Positions 16,875 to 26,814 are shown, numbered from the stretch's first letter. The stretch: DNA of 64,000 bases from Butyrivibrio sp. AE3004 (GCF_000703165.1 NZ_JNLQ01000003.1:124001-188000), one strand, 5' to 3'. The notes: a model not told the origin generated them from the sequence alone. Translations and numbers: made by a program.

Positions 16875-19800
16875 ATGAAAAAGAAGATGAGTCCTAAAAA
16901 ATTCGGATTTATATCCATTCCGATAACTGCTATTTTATTGGTATTCTTTTTGGTTGCGACCAGTATTATGAATTACTGGAGCACGGTTATGGATGCGGTG
17001 TTCGGTTCATCAAAGATAAAGGTTACACCGGCGACCGGTACTGAAAACTGGGATACCGATTATTACAGCTTAAATGCAGAAGGTATGACAAAGGAAGATA
17101 CCGCCGCCAAAGGAAAAGATCTCGCAAGGAGAGCTGAAGCAGAAGGTATTGTCCTTTTAAAGAATTTGGACAATGCTCTTCCCTTATCCACAGATAGAGG
17201 TTTGACAGTTAATGCACTTGGCTGGTCCTTCTACTATCCAAGCCTTGGTGGCTCGGGATCAGGTGCTGTAGGAAGTGATGATCTTGTTTCTCCTACAGAT
17301 GCATTTGCTGCTGCAGGCATCGACGTCAACAAGGGAATTGCTGACTACTATTACAACTGGTCAGAGGAACACTATAGTGACTGGCAGATAAGCAAAGCAA
17401 ACGGTTACTATACTGATGACGATTCAAATGAAGCACCTCAACGTCCAACTGTTGGTAAGACTTACGATGCAGCCTGGGATGTTCCTGAACTTAATGCATC
17501 TGAGATTGAAGAAGCTGTAACCGGAAACGGTGCTGAAAACAATAACGTACAGATCATGTGGATTGGTCGCGGTGGCGGTGAATACCACGATCTTCCTACA
17601 GTAATGACAAAGGAAGGCGGAAGCGTAAATAAATATGGTATAAACGCTGACAAACATTACCTTGAGCTTACCGATGAAGAAGAAGCTGTTCTCGAAAAAG
17701 CCAAGGAGCTTCGCGGAAGTGATGGAAAAATCATAGTTATTGTTAACTCAAACAACCCGATGGAACTGACAAAACTTGAGGATGACCCTATGGTTGATGC
17801 GATCCTTTATGTAGGAGGTCCCGGTAAAGCAGGCTTTTACGGAATTGCAGACGTTGTGACAGGTGAGGCTAACCCTTCAGGACGTACAGCAGATACCTAT
17901 GCTGCTGATTTTATGACTCTGCCTGTTTTACAAAATTTTGGAAGCCGTGTTTATTACGATGCAAACGGTAACTTTGATAACATGTATGATACAAAGATTG
18001 CTTATAATGCAATCGACGGAACTCCCAAAGAACGTCCCATCATGTTCGTAGGCTATGAAGAGGGTATCTACATGGGCTACCGATATTTTGAGACAGCTGC
18101 AGCTGATGGATATTTTAATGATCAGGGAGGTAGCGATCCTTACTATAACAGAACAAACGGAGTGGTTTATCCTTTCGGATACGGTCTTTCTTATACAACC
18201 TTTAATCAGGTAATAAAAAATGCCGAATACAAAAATGACAGCTTTGAATTCACAATCGATGTAACAAACACTGGAAGCGTCGCAGGAAAAGACGTAGTTG
18301 AACTCTATGTTGAAGCACCCTATACTGCAGGCGGAATTGAAAAAAGTAAGGTAACACTTTGTGGCTTTGATAAAACAGAGCTTATTGAACCCGGAAAAAC
18401 AGAAACCGTCACAATCACAGTAAATCAGGAAGATATCGCATCTTATGATGATACAGTAAATAAATCATATGTACTTGATGCCGGTGACTATTCATTCTAT
18501 CTTGGTACTGTAGATGAAATAGTTTACGGCAGCCACGGATGGGCATATGCAAACGAAGAAAGTTCCTATACATTTGCAGCTTCAGATGCAATAAAGAAAA
18601 CTATTGTTTATAGTGATTCTGCTGACGGAAAGAGAAAAAGCGATTTTGTAACTGCAACCAATGCTTTTGAACGTGAAATGACAGGCGCAAATCTTAAAGT
18701 AGAAAATGGTGATCGTACAATGAACAGATCCGCCGGTTTTGAAGAAAGCTGGCCTACCTCTCCTACTCCGGATGATTGTAAAATGTCGGAAGACTTAAAG
18801 ACTATCCTTGATGAAAACAACTATTCAACTAAAGACGACATTGCAAAACACAATGAAGATGTAGAAATGCCTGTTACCGGAAAGAAAAGTGGATTGATGC
18901 TGATAGATCTTCGCGGAAAGAGCTTTGATGATCCTGCATGGGACAGCTATGTTGAACAGTGGACTCCTGCTGAGATGGCTCTTCTTCTTGGAAAGGCAGG
19001 TTTCCAGACTGAAGCATTCACAGATTACGGAAAGCCTTCAACATTAGATAATGATGGTCCCCAGGCATTCCGTCATCAGGCGCTCGGAGAAGAAAACGAA
19101 AAAATAGATACTTACTACATGACCGCATTCCCCTGTGAAGCACTTCTTGCCTGCACATGGAACACAGACTTGCTGAAAGAGATCGGTCAGATGGTAGGTA
19201 TGGAAGGCTCTGTAAACGATATGTCCGGATGGTATGCTCCCGGGCTTAATACTCACAGAAGTCCTTTTGGCGGAAGAAACTTCGAGTATTTCTCTGAGGA
19301 TCCTTTCCTTGCCGGAAAACTCTGTGCAAATGAAGTATCCGGAGCCGCTGATTACGGCGTATTCTGCTATATCAAGCACTTTGCAATGAATGACCAGGAA
19401 GCTTTTGCAAGAAGCTGGTGCTGCGGTATGCATATGGATGAATCTCTTGACCGTTATAAGAATCCCGAATGGATCCTTATGACATGGGCAACAGAACAGA
19501 CTGTCCGTGAAATCTACCTTAAAGCGTTTGAGATTGCCATAAAAGAAGCAAAAACCAATCTTAAGCATGTTGATGGAAATGGTCAGATAAATATTATCAG
19601 TGATTTCCCTGCTGCATCCGGTGTAATGACCGCATTTTCATGTGTTGGAAATACCTGGGCAGGTGGAAACAATGCACTTCTTAATACTCTTCTCCGCGAA
19701 GAGTGGGGTTTCCATGGTACTGCACTAACAGACTATGCGCTTCATGATTTCATGTATCCTGATCAGATGATAAGAAATGGTGGTACTGCTTGTCTTCAGT

Positions 19801-20081
19801 CAAATAGAAAAGACTTTAAAGACCAGGATGATCCTAGTGCAACAACAGTAAAATATCTCCAGAAGGCGACACATGATATGTGCTACATGGTAGTAAATTC
19901 CAATGCCATGAATGGAATAGCTCCCGGAACCATGATTGAATACAGTCTTGCTCCATGGCAGCTCGGTCTTCTTATCGGACGTATTATCTCTTATATTCTG
20001 TTCGCTCTTGCTATCGGAATAACTATCTATAAGATAAATGATAAAAAGAAGAGACCTGAATTATATAAAGATGTCGCATAA
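16875..20081 (+). CDS. domain-swapped GH3 glycosidase with N- and C-terminal membrane anchors
   Basis: About 1068 residues. Membrane helix near residues 12-33, then the GH3 C-terminal-type sandwich (about 70-440, with EGIVLLKN), an Fn3-like domain (ending near 560), and only then the TIM barrel (about 690-1010), with KHFAMNDQE and the nucleophile region LTDYALHD near 952. This reversed order is known from Butyrivibrio fibrisolvens and Ruminococcus albus glucosidases. A second membrane helix (about 1030-1055) ends the protein with a basic tail, so the enzyme should sit tethered at both ends on the outer face. Start ATG 16875 is chosen for its AGAGGAAT site over an upstream frame at 16806. Confidence 0.92.
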   Translation: MKKKMSPKKFGFISIPITAILLVFFLVATSIMNYWSTVMDAVFGSSKIKVTPATGTENWDTDYYSLNAEGMTKEDTAAKGKDLARRAEAEGIVLLKNLDNALPLSTDRGLTVNALGWSFYYPSLGGSGSGAVGSDDLVSPTDAFAAAGIDVNKGIADYYYNWSEEHYSDWQISKANGYYTDDDSNEAPQRPTVGKTYDAAWDVPELNASEIEEAVTGNGAENNNVQIMWIGRGGGEYHDLPTVMTKEGGSVNKYGINADKHYLELTDEEEAVLEKAKELRGSDGKIIVIVNSNNPMELTKLEDDPMVDAILYVGGPGKAGFYGIADVVTGEANPSGRTADTYAADFMTLPVLQNFGSRVYYDANGNFDNMYDTKIAYNAIDGTPKERPIMFVGYEEGIYMGYRYFETAAADGYFNDQGGSDPYYNRTNGVVYPFGYGLSYTTFNQVIKNAEYKNDSFEFTIDVTNTGSVAGKDVVELYVEAPYTAGGIEKSKVTLCGFDKTELIEPGKTETVTITVNQEDIASYDDTVNKSYVLDAGDYSFYLGTVDEIVYGSHGWAYANEESSYTFAASDAIKKTIVYSDSADGKRKSDFVTATNAFEREMTGANLKVENGDRTMNRSAGFEESWPTSPTPDDCKMSEDLKTILDENNYSTKDDIAKHNEDVEMPVTGKKSGLMLIDLRGKSFDDPAWDSYVEQWTPAEMALLLGKAGFQTEAFTDYGKPSTLDNDGPQAFRHQALGEENEKIDTYYMTAFPCEALLACTWNTDLLKEIGQMVGMEGSVNDMSGWYAPGLNTHRSPFGGRNFEYFSEDPFLAGKLCANEVSGAADYGVFCYIKHFAMNDQEAFARSWCCGMHMDESLDRYKNPEWILMTWATEQTVREIYLKAFEIAIKEAKTNLKHVDGNGQINIISDFPAASGVMTAFSCVGNTWAGGNNALLNTLLREEWGFHGTALTDYALHDFMYPDQMIRNGGTACLQSNRKDFKDQDDPSATTVKYLQKATHDMCYMVVNSNAMNGIAPGTMIEYSLAPWQLGLLIGRIISYILFALAIGITIYKINDKKKRPELYKDVA

Positions 20082-20088
20082 ATAAAAA

Positions 20089-20131
20089 GGCTTTCAGATG
20101 GTTTGTATAATCATCTGAAAGCTTTTATTCT
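20089..20131. terminator. bidirectional terminator between GH3 and RpiR genes
   Basis: Stem GCTTTCAGATG (20090-20100) pairs with CATCTGAAAGC (20112-20122). TTTTATTCTTTT follows on the plus strand and CTTTTTATT on the minus strand, so it can stop both convergent genes. Confidence 0.9.
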
Positions 20132-20132
20132 T

Positions 20133-20915
20133 TTACTGTTCTTGTAGGTTCAAATACGCATAGTTTTGAGCTATCAGACTCTCAACCATCTGAAGCTGAT
20201 ATGGATGTGAATGCTGATTCTGCTTAGATTTAAATCGTATAATTGTATTATAGATATCTGCGTCCGGTGCTTTAGATGCTCCGGTAATCAGATATATTTT
20301 AGGTCTGTCTTTTTTGGGCTTTTTAAGCGCCTGCGGCAGGCCATAATCAAAGTAAATCCCTGTATAACTGAAAATTACGATAAGATTGTTTTCATCTGCC
20401 TGTTCAAAATAATCCATCTGCTCGGAAAATGGCAGCTTAGTAACAACAAATTTCCCCTGCATAGCAAGATCTGCCTGGAGATTCATAGCAACGCCTTCTG
20501 CCTTGAGAACTCCGAAAACCGCCACTTTATCATAATCCCTGATATCCTTACACAGCTTCTCAACCTTCTCCATTGATATGCTGTTTCCAACATAATTAAT
20601 GCTGTCTACAACATCTGTAATATACTTATCCTTCCAATCTTGAGGCTTATCACCCTTTGAGCATACCTCAAAATTCAATTCCGTTTTCTCGGCAAGTTCC
20701 TTTAATTCATTAAAATCTTCAAGTCCTATATCACGACAAAATCTGCTAATCGATGCTGGTGATACATTTGTTTTAGCTGCTATTTCTCTTATAGATAAAC
20801 CAGAAATCTCTTCAATATGACCAAGAATATATGCTGCAATATGACCATTTGTAGAATCATCCTTTGCACTGACCATTTCTGATAGCAGTACTATTGGTAA
20901 TTTACTGTAAAACAT
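20133..20915 (-). CDS. MurR/RpiR-family transcriptional regulator
   Basis: A 260-residue regulator with an N-terminal helix-turn-helix (IREIAAKTNVSPASISRFCR, residues 42-61) and a C-terminal SIS sugar-phosphate-binding domain (about 110-245; AVFGVLKAEGVAMNL, IVIFSYTG). RpiR proteins typically control sugar catabolism in response to a phosphosugar. Its convergent neighbour is the membrane GH3 enzyme, making the GH3 pair a plausible target. GGAGGT precedes ATG 20915. A palindrome (20949-20967) lies in its promoter region. Confidence 0.9.
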   Translation of the reverse strand: MFYSKLPIVLLSEMVSAKDDSTNGHIAAYILGHIEEISGLSIREIAAKTNVSPASISRFCRDIGLEDFNELKELAEKTELNFEVCSKGDKPQDWKDKYITDVVDSINYVGNSISMEKVEKLCKDIRDYDKVAVFGVLKAEGVAMNLQADLAMQGKFVVTKLPFSEQMDYFEQADENNLIVIFSYTGIYFDYGLPQALKKPKKDRPKIYLITGASKAPDADIYNTIIRFKSKQNQHSHPYQLQMVESLIAQNYAYLNLQEQ

Positions 20916-20948
20916 GGGACCTCCATACTGTAGTTATATAGATTCTCC

Positions 20949-20967
20949 ATGATTATACGATAATCAT
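20949..20967. promoter_or_regulatory. perfect palindrome upstream of the RpiR-type gene
   Basis: ATGATTAT and ATAATCAT arms flank a 3-bp centre, 34 bp upstream of ATG 20915. The position fits an autoregulatory operator, but the sequence is AT-rich and could be part of the promoter itself. Confidence 0.4.
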
Positions 20968-21027
20968 TTTGCTCAATCAAATAACCGGATAAATATGGTA
21001 TTCTTACAGATATTTCCTATTATTTCA

Positions 21028-21687
21028 TCAACTTTCGTACTGTTTTTTTGCAATCTTCACAAGTCTGCTTGTGCCAAGTCTGTGAGCCCCAAGCTCAATG
21101 AACTTCTCAGCATCTTCAATGGATGCGATTCCTCCTGATGCTTTTATCTTGATATTGGGTCCGCAGTGCTTTGCGAAGATCTCTATATCCTCAAAAGTTG
21201 CACCACCCGTCGAAAAGCCGGATGAAGTCTTGATATAGTCTGCCTTTGACTGTGTTACTATCTCGCACATCTTAATCTTCTCTTCTTCTGTCAGAAGGCA
21301 GCATTCGATGATAACCTTCATGACATGATCACCGCAAGCCTCTTTTAGTTCGTTGATCTCATCAAGAACAAACTTATAATTCTTAGCCTTAAGCTCTCCT
21401 ATGTTGATAACAATATCAATCTCTGTTGCTCCGTTCGCAAGAGCATCCTTTGTCTCAAAAACCTTCGATGCAGTTGTTGTATTTCCGTTTGGGAATCCGA
21501 TTACTGTTGTAATAGGCATATCAGGCCCCATATACTCACGGGCCTTCTTCACATAATATGGAGGAATGCATATAGAAGCAGTGTGGAACTTCATACCGTC
21601 ATCGCATATCTCTTTTATCTCATCCCAAGTGCTTCCCTGGGCGAGCAGTGTATGGTCAACCATTTTTAATATTTCTTCAAGTTTCAT
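21028..21687 (-). CDS. deoC: deoxyribose-phosphate aldolase
   Basis: The 219-residue class I aldolase splits 2-deoxyribose 5-phosphate into glyceraldehyde 3-phosphate and acetaldehyde. Family marks are MVDHTLL at the start, TTVIGFPNGN, the lysine-bearing strand VMKVIIECCLL, the Schiff-base lysine in ADYIKTSSGFSTGGAT and IKASGGI. Start ATG 21687 is preceded by GGAGG; an in-frame upstream ATG at 21702 is too close to the preceding stop. It follows the YeiH-type gene by 21 bp and is probably cotranscribed with it, though no functional link is obvious. Confidence 0.95.
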   Translation of the reverse strand: MKLEEILKMVDHTLLAQGSTWDEIKEICDDGMKFHTASICIPPYYVKKAREYMGPDMPITTVIGFPNGNTTTASKVFETKDALANGATEIDIVINIGELKAKNYKFVLDEINELKEACGDHVMKVIIECCLLTEEEKIKMCEIVTQSKADYIKTSSGFSTGGATFEDIEIFAKHCGPNIKIKASGGIASIEDAEKFIELGAHRLGTSRLVKIAKKQYES

Positions 21688-21708
21688 TCGAATAACCTCC
21701 ATTCATTT

Positions 21709-22746
21709 TTACCATATTCCCATTACATGCTGCATCACAAGACTGACTACTGTTATTCCTATCCAGCAACAGCCTCCAAGCAGTATCGGCTTTCCGCCTG
21801 ATCTAATAAGCTTTATCACGTTGCTGTTCAGCCCTATTGCAGCCATTGCCATTATGATAAAGAACTTGCTAAGTTCCTTAAGTGGCTTAAAGACATCAGA
21901 AGTGACACCCATTCCTAAGCAGAGCGTTGTGACGATTGAAGCAAGAACAAAGAACACTATGAACATCGGGAAAGCTCTCCTGAAGCTAAACCCATTGGTG
22001 GCACTGCCATCCTTTTTGGCTTCCTTTGCCCTCAAATACGCAAGCACCAATGTAATAGGAATGATTGCTAATGTTCTTGTAAGCTTAACTGTGACGGCTT
22101 TATCCAGAGTCTGGCTGCCCAGGTTCCACATGCTATCCCATGTTGATGCAGCTGCAGTAACCGAAGATGTGTCGTTAACCGCAGTTCCTGCAAATATACC
22201 GAAAGCTTCTCCGGTTGTGATATCAAATCCTATAAGTTTACCAAGTGATGGGAAAAGAAGTGCCGCAAGCACGTTAAAGAAGAAAATTACTGAGATTGCC
22301 TGTGCCACTTCATCATCATCCGCATCAATGACCGGAGCAGTAGCGGCTATCGCTGAACCTCCGCATATTGAGGAACCAACTCCGATAAGGGTTGCTGTGT
22401 TTCCTTTTATATCCATGGCTTTATGGAGTACAAAGGCAAGAATAAGTGATGTAGAAATTGTACAGACTATAATTGGCAGTGACTGTTTTCCGGTCTGGAG
22501 AACAACTGACAGATTCATGCCAAATCCAAGAAGTACAACTGCAGCCTGCAGGATCATCTTAGATGTAAACTTTATTCCATCCGCAGCCTTGCCCTTATCA
22601 TTCCAGAACAAAGCTATTATCATACCCAAAATGATTGCTATCACAGCTCCTCCGATAACCGGAAATCTCTTTCCCATAAGCCATGAAGGAAGCGCAATAG
22701 CAAAACATACTAAAATTCCAAAATAATTCTTTTTCAAAAAAACCAT
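21709..22746 (-). CDS. YeiH/UPF0324 family putative anion (sulfate) exporter
   Basis: A 345-residue protein with about ten membrane helices. It carries the UPF0324 segments [14 protein letters not shown], the glycine-rich [16 protein letters not shown] and [14 protein letters not shown]. Members are annotated as sulfate or sulfonate exporters and are usually divergent from a LysR regulator, exactly as here with the gene at 22874. AAGAGAGG precedes ATG 22746. Substrate assignment rests on the family only. Confidence 0.9.
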   Translation of the reverse strand: MVFLKKNYFGILVCFAIALPSWLMGKRFPVIGGAVIAIILGMIIALFWNDKGKAADGIKFTSKMILQAAVVLLGFGMNLSVVLQTGKQSLPIIVCTISTSLILAFVLHKAMDIKGNTATLIGVGSSICGGSAIAATAPVIDADDDEVAQAISVIFFFNVLAALLFPSLGKLIGFDITTGEAFGIFAGTAVNDTSSVTAAASTWDSMWNLGSQTLDKAVTVKLTRTLAIIPITLVLAYLRAKEAKKDGSATNGFSFRRAFPMFIVFFVLASIVTTLCLGMGVTSDVFKPLKELSKFFIIMAMAAIGLNSNVIKLIRSGGKPILLGGCCWIGITVVSLVMQHVMGIW

Positions 22747-22873
22747 CTCAAGACCTCTCTTACTTTCTTATCTGTTCTTTCGCAGGTCTTATTCTATTCT
22801 GTCTTTTGAAAAAGATAAAATTATATATTATTATATATCCATAAATATTTCTTATCGTTAGGGAGAACTGATT

Positions 22874-23761
22874 ATGCTGGATTTCAGGATAGATACCTTT
22901 CTATGTGTTTGCAAGCACCTAAATTTCACCAAAGCAGCTAGAGAACTTAATATTTCTCAGCCAGCTGTTTCCCAGCACATCCACCACCTTGAAAATGAAT
23001 ACAAAACAAAGCTGTTTTCTCAAGACGGAAAAAAGCTTTATTTAACCGACAGTGGAAAACTACTGTATAAAAAAATGAATCAGATAAAAAATGATGATGA
23101 AAGCCTCAAAGAAAAACTTTCACAGAATAGCCATGGATTAAAAGACATCTCTTTTGGTGTCACCATGACCATAGGCGAATACATAATTGCTGATCCAATC
23201 AGCGATTACATAAACAAACACCCGGATATTAATCTTAAGATTACCTTTGGAAACACATCGGAGCTTCTGAAAAAACTCTCGGAGGGAGTTATAGATTTTG
23301 CACTTGTAGAAGGATATTTCCCTAAAGATGATTATGAAACCTTGCTTTTTAGCAAAGAAGAGTTTGTTCCTGTCTGCTCGGCAAAGCACGCGTTTAAGAA
23401 AAAACCCAAAATGATAAAAGACCTCTTTTCTGAGCGCATTCTGATAAGAGAGCCTGGGTCAGGAACACGCAATATCTTAGAAAGAGCCCTTGCCCTGAAC
23501 AATTACTCAACAAACGACTTTAGACATTTTATACAGGTCGAGAACATGCATGCCATAATAAGCCTTATTGAAAAAGACTGTGGTATCACCTTTTTATATA
23601 AAGCAGCGGTGTCATCAGGGCTACAATCCGGATCTCTGAAAATAATCCCCCTTGACGACTTTAGAGTAGAACATGATTTTACCTTCATCTGGCCAAAAGA
23701 TACTGTTTTCAGTGAAGAGATCCGTGCAATATGTGAGGAAATACACCCGAATGCCAGATAG
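22874..23761 (+). CDS. LysR-type transcriptional regulator
   Basis: The 295-residue regulator has an N-terminal winged helix (FLCVCKHLNFTKAARELNIS, then QPAVSQHIHHLE) and a periplasmic-binding-like effector domain (about 90-290; FGVTMTIGEYIIADPI, REPGSGTRNILE). The REPGSGTR loop is typical of the CysL/YeiE/CbbR branch. It is divergent from the YeiH-type exporter gene and should control it. The 127-bp intergenic region has AT-rich dyads near 22820-22860 but no unambiguous operator. Confidence 0.93.
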   Translation: MLDFRIDTFLCVCKHLNFTKAARELNISQPAVSQHIHHLENEYKTKLFSQDGKKLYLTDSGKLLYKKMNQIKNDDESLKEKLSQNSHGLKDISFGVTMTIGEYIIADPISDYINKHPDINLKITFGNTSELLKKLSEGVIDFALVEGYFPKDDYETLLFSKEEFVPVCSAKHAFKKKPKMIKDLFSERILIREPGSGTRNILERALALNNYSTNDFRHFIQVENMHAIISLIEKDCGITFLYKAAVSSGLQSGSLKIIPLDDFRVEHDFTFIWPKDTVFSEEIRAICEEIHPNAR

Positions 23762-23828
23762 TGCTATTCTGTTGTACTACTACTTTAAAAAGCCCAATTT
23801 TATCGCACACTATCAGTCGAATTATTCC

Positions 23829-24815
23829 TTATTCTGCATGAAGCTCATGTTCTTTTTCATAAAACTTGTTATCCTGCCGTCTCATGAAAAGAATCCGGGA
23901 CAAAATAAGAATCAAGCTACTCCCTACAAAAATCTGAATCGGATAAGTGACTAGTACGCTTTCAGATATTATCATGCTCAGCATGGTAATAGCACCTACC
24001 GGTGGCATATACATTTTAGTAAAATGAATAACGATAAACATACCACACGTAGCAACAATAGCTGCAATAGTAAGAGGAAGCCCGATCCTAATATTGATGA
24101 TATATCTTGATAACACACCAATTATGGCACAAACAGTTATCACTGCCACCGTTTTGACTGGCATATTTCTTGTTTTGTTCCTTGGCCTGGAAAACTCAGT
24201 AAATGCCACAAGTAACGGAGGTGCCACAACAAATCTATAACCCGTTCTGAATGCAACACCGGCTATTACTGTCACACAAAGGATTCTAATGGCAGTATCT
24301 ACCATATCGTCTCTGGAATTCAGCATCACAGGAACATATTCCTCATCTGCTCGGATTCCCTGAAATAGAAAAAGTTTATGAAACAATATTACAAGTAATG
24401 TCAGTATAAATGCGGCTATTGGGTACACTATGCTTGTAGTCTGCATCATCACTGGGAGCACTATTGCTGAGACAAATGGTGCAAATGTGGTTCCTGAAAA
24501 CATAAAAATAACCTGTGCGATTGCAAATGCTAAAATAACTTCGATATAAGTATCAAACGGAACAAATCTTACAATGCAAACTCCCATTATCGCACAGCCT
24601 GTTATCAGTGATAGCATTCTCTTTCCGTTTACCTTCCAGCTTCTCTTTTTTGCCACCATATATCCAACTGCTAATGCTGTTATCTCAGGAAATATAATCT
24701 CCTTCTCATTTAAAGTTTCTGCAAATAGTGTCATCAACGCTACCAACAGAACTGTACATGCGTACGGTATTACTCTCTTAACTCTATACATATTCTTAAA
24801 AAAGCATGCAATCAA
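23829..24815 (-). CDS. HPP-like integral membrane protein, duplicated halves
   Basis: About 328 residues with two four-to-five-helix halves that look like copies of an HPP-type unit: the first ends FAPFVSAIVLPVMMQTTS, the second MPPVGAITMLSMIISES, each followed by a long hydrophobic helix. HPP proteins have been linked to nitrite transport in plastids; here the function is unknown. The start is uncertain. TTG 24815 is possible, but the same frame stays open and protein-like upstream to 24897 with no ATG or GTG, and GGGAGG (24833-24838) would best serve a non-standard ATC codon. A damaged 5' end is another explanation. Confidence 0.6.
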   Translation of the reverse strand: MIACFFKNMYRVKRVIPYACTVLLVALMTLFAETLNEKEIIFPEITALAVGYMVAKKRSWKVNGKRMLSLITGCAIMGVCIVRFVPFDTYIEVILAFAIAQVIFMFSGTTFAPFVSAIVLPVMMQTTSIVYPIAAFILTLLVILFHKLFLFQGIRADEEYVPVMLNSRDDMVDTAIRILCVTVIAGVAFRTGYRFVVAPPLLVAFTEFSRPRNKTRNMPVKTVAVITVCAIIGVLSRYIINIRIGLPLTIAAIVATCGMFIVIHFTKMYMPPVGAITMLSMIISESVLVTYPIQIFVGSSLILILSRILFMRRQDNKFYEKEHELHAE

Positions 24816-24945
24816 TGTGATGATTGCGATTCCTCCCTGCTTTAAAATAGCACATTTACTGACAATCTTTCCAATTAATCCTTCAACATGTTCTTACCAT
24901 TGCTAGAAAGATGAACATCACCTGCTAATCATCTACCGCCAAAAG

Positions 24946-25473
24946 TCATAATGTTTGTTCGATTTCTTTAAGTCCTCTTCCCATCTCTTCATCATTATGA
25001 TCCATCACATGAGTATAGAATTCGTGAAAAGGCATTATTTTAACATCATTTACTTCATAATGATTAAATGAGAAGCCACCTTTAGGGATTTCTACACGTA
25101 TCATAAATACTGATGCCAGTAGGCCGGTTCCATCATCCCAGTCCTTTATGTAGTCAAAGGCAAGTTTCATATCCTGCGGGTTGACAACAATACCCAGTTC
25201 TTCAGAAAGTTCCCTTATGGCAGCTTGATCCGGTGCTTCCCCGGAACGTACCCCGCCACCTGTCATGTCCCATTTCCCTGCATAATATCTGGTTTTAAGT
25301 GAACGCTGTTGTACTATATACATGCCTTCACCTTCTCCGGGCATAGGAGAATCCACAGTTTTCATTATGATAAGTACATGTCTGTAATACTCGCCGGGGA
25401 GCTTGGCTTCATGTTTTTCCTTAATTTTTCCGGTAGGGATTCCATCCCTTGTGTAGATATCTATATATTCCAT
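24946..25473 (-). CDS. Nudix hydrolase
   Basis: A 175-residue protein with a full Nudix box (GGVRSGE, then REL-SEELGI, residues about 76-98) inside the usual alpha/beta/alpha sandwich. Family members hydrolyse nucleoside diphosphates linked to other groups; the opening IDIYTRDGIPTGK resembles the YfcD/isopentenyl-isomerase-like branch. I place the start at ATG 25473 (MEYID), 7 bp past the stop of the upstream HD gene, so it is probably read by coupling; its own ribosome binding site is weak. Confidence 0.9.
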   Translation of the reverse strand: MEYIDIYTRDGIPTGKIKEKHEAKLPGEYYRHVLIIMKTVDSPMPGEGEGMYIVQQRSLKTRYYAGKWDMTGGGVRSGEAPDQAAIRELSEELGIVVNPQDMKLAFDYIKDWDDGTGLLASVFMIRVEIPKGGFSFNHYEVNDVKIMPFHEFYTHVMDHNDEEMGRGLKEIEQTL

Positions 25474-25480
25474 GAAATGA

Positions 25481-25942
25481 TCACAGCCCCATTTCTTTGC
25501 AGAGAGCGTCATATCTCTTCTGCTCTTTTTCTTTTACCGGCTTCGATGAATCTTTAAAGCAGTGGTCGATAACATCTGCATCCTTTAGAAGTTCATCCAT
25601 CGGAGAATCAGTCACGAGTTTATCATCGTGATGGTATATCGCAGAACAAATGATATCTGTTTCTTCTTTTGAAGTAATACCAAGCTCTTCAAGAATCTTT
25701 CTTGCCAGATCTGCTCCGAGATGGGCATGGTCATCATAGGAACCACTCTTATATGCATGAAGATCGTGAAGCATTCCTGACATAGCAGCTAATTCCTCAT
25801 TAAGTCCGCGCTTCTTAGCAAGAATTGTCGCCGCAAGGGATACGCCGTAAAGGTGAGCGGTTGCGCTGGTCCTTTTGTCTGAGTCAGTAATGTTAGCAAG
25901 CTCCTTATCGATATATGTCCTCAAATCTTTTAATCTACTCAT
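25481..25942 (-). CDS. HD-domain metal-dependent phosphohydrolase
   Basis: A 153-residue single-domain HD protein. Metal ligands are visible in order: TAHLYGVS (His 30), the HD pair in MLHDLHAYK, HAHLG, IYHHDD and the late Asp in KDADVIDH. Substrates of such stand-alone HD proteins are usually nucleotides. GGAGGT precedes ATG 25942. It is cotranscribed with the Nudix gene, 7 bp apart; together they suggest nucleotide clean-up. Confidence 0.88.
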   Translation of the reverse strand: MSRLKDLRTYIDKELANITDSDKRTSATAHLYGVSLAATILAKKRGLNEELAAMSGMLHDLHAYKSGSYDDHAHLGADLARKILEELGITSKEETDIICSAIYHHDDKLVTDSPMDELLKDADVIDHCFKDSSKPVKEKEQKRYDALCKEMGL

Positions 25943-26166
25943 GTGTACCTCCGGATACTATGATCACTTTACTAATAAATATATATTGTTAAATGCCATC
26001 TTCTGTTTCACAGGAGCGGTCTATGATAAACTCCCCGGAACCAACCTCCATTAAAAGATAACTCCTAATCCATACGCTATAATACATCCGAAACCCATAG
26101 GAGAGAATTCACTTCGTTCATTTTTATGCCACTTAAACAATTTTATTGGGCAATACTTAACGTAAT

Positions 26167-26521
26167 TCAGTTATTTTGTCTTTTGAATTCTGTCCTTAGC
26201 TCATTCTGAAGCATAGTAAAGAATTCTGAGTATCTCAGGGTTGTTCCGCCATCATAGCGCACTACTTTAGCATACAGTGAAAGCGGGATTTTTTGCTCCT
26301 CCCAGGATATGAATTCTTCATTATGGCTTATTATTTCTTCGTATATACTTCTTGCATAATTTTCATCCGTTGAATTTGTAAGGATCACGAATTCATCTCC
26401 ACCAATGCGAAAGACAATATCTTCTTTTCCTGCAGCCTGCTCCATCCGCTTCATAGCAGTTATAATTGCCAAATCTCCCGCCTTTAGAGAAATCTCATTT
26501 ATTGGAATAAGGCCATTCCTT
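26167..26521 (-). pseudogene. GGDEF-domain fragment (5' truncated)
   Basis: The frame from about 26521 down to the stop at 26167 reads as the middle and end of a GGDEF diguanylate cyclase: NGLIPINEISLKAGDLAI (the INDxxGHxxGD region) and the active-site loop RIGGDEFVILT, then the C-terminal half. The N-terminal part and any sensor domain are missing. No start codon with a ribosome binding site exists; TTG 26472 is the first possible. It abuts, in another frame, the truncated DUF1963 gene, so this is a deletion product. Confidence 0.8.
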
Positions 26522-26795
26522 TCTTTGGCAGAATTTCGTCCTTATCATATGGAGATAACTCTTCCAGATTGTACTGGCAAAGGAAAGTAAGAGGTATGCC
26601 TTCATCCTCTTCATCTTCTTCATGATAGCGGAATACAGGCCATTCAAATCCTTCCGGAACAGAAGGTTTTCCTCCTATTTTACAGGATGTTACAGAAACA
26701 TCCTGATTATCGTCTTTGATATCAAGGACAATCTGGTTTCTGCCTTTTTCAAGTATTACCTTTGTTAATTCTTCTTTGTTTTTGATTTTTTCCAT
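26499..26795 (-). pseudogene. DUF1963 (YwqG-like) protein, N-terminal fragment
   Basis: Ninety-eight residues from ATG 26795 (MEKIKNKEEL) match the start of YwqG-like proteins: KIGGKPSVPEGFEWP, LTFLCQYNLEEL and LPKKGMALFQ. Full-length members continue for about 150 residues, but here the frame stops at 26499 and GGDEF coding sequence takes over in a different frame. The junction lies at about 26500-26520. Confidence 0.75.
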
Positions 26796-26814
26796 ACTTA
26801 TTAACCGTCTTTCT

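Noticed and set aside
21566..22726. 386-residue plus-strand frame opposite the YeiH-type and deoC genes
   Set aside because: Antisense shadow of two clear family members; no start signal.
22800..22860. AT-rich dyads before the LysR gene as CysL-type operator
   Set aside because: Several overlapping weak dyads in very AT-rich DNA; none stands out.
25942..26166. Short minus-strand peptide ending RSCETEDGI, possibly the tail of a lost gene
   Set aside because: Only about 20 codons, no upstream continuation and no family; could be chance.
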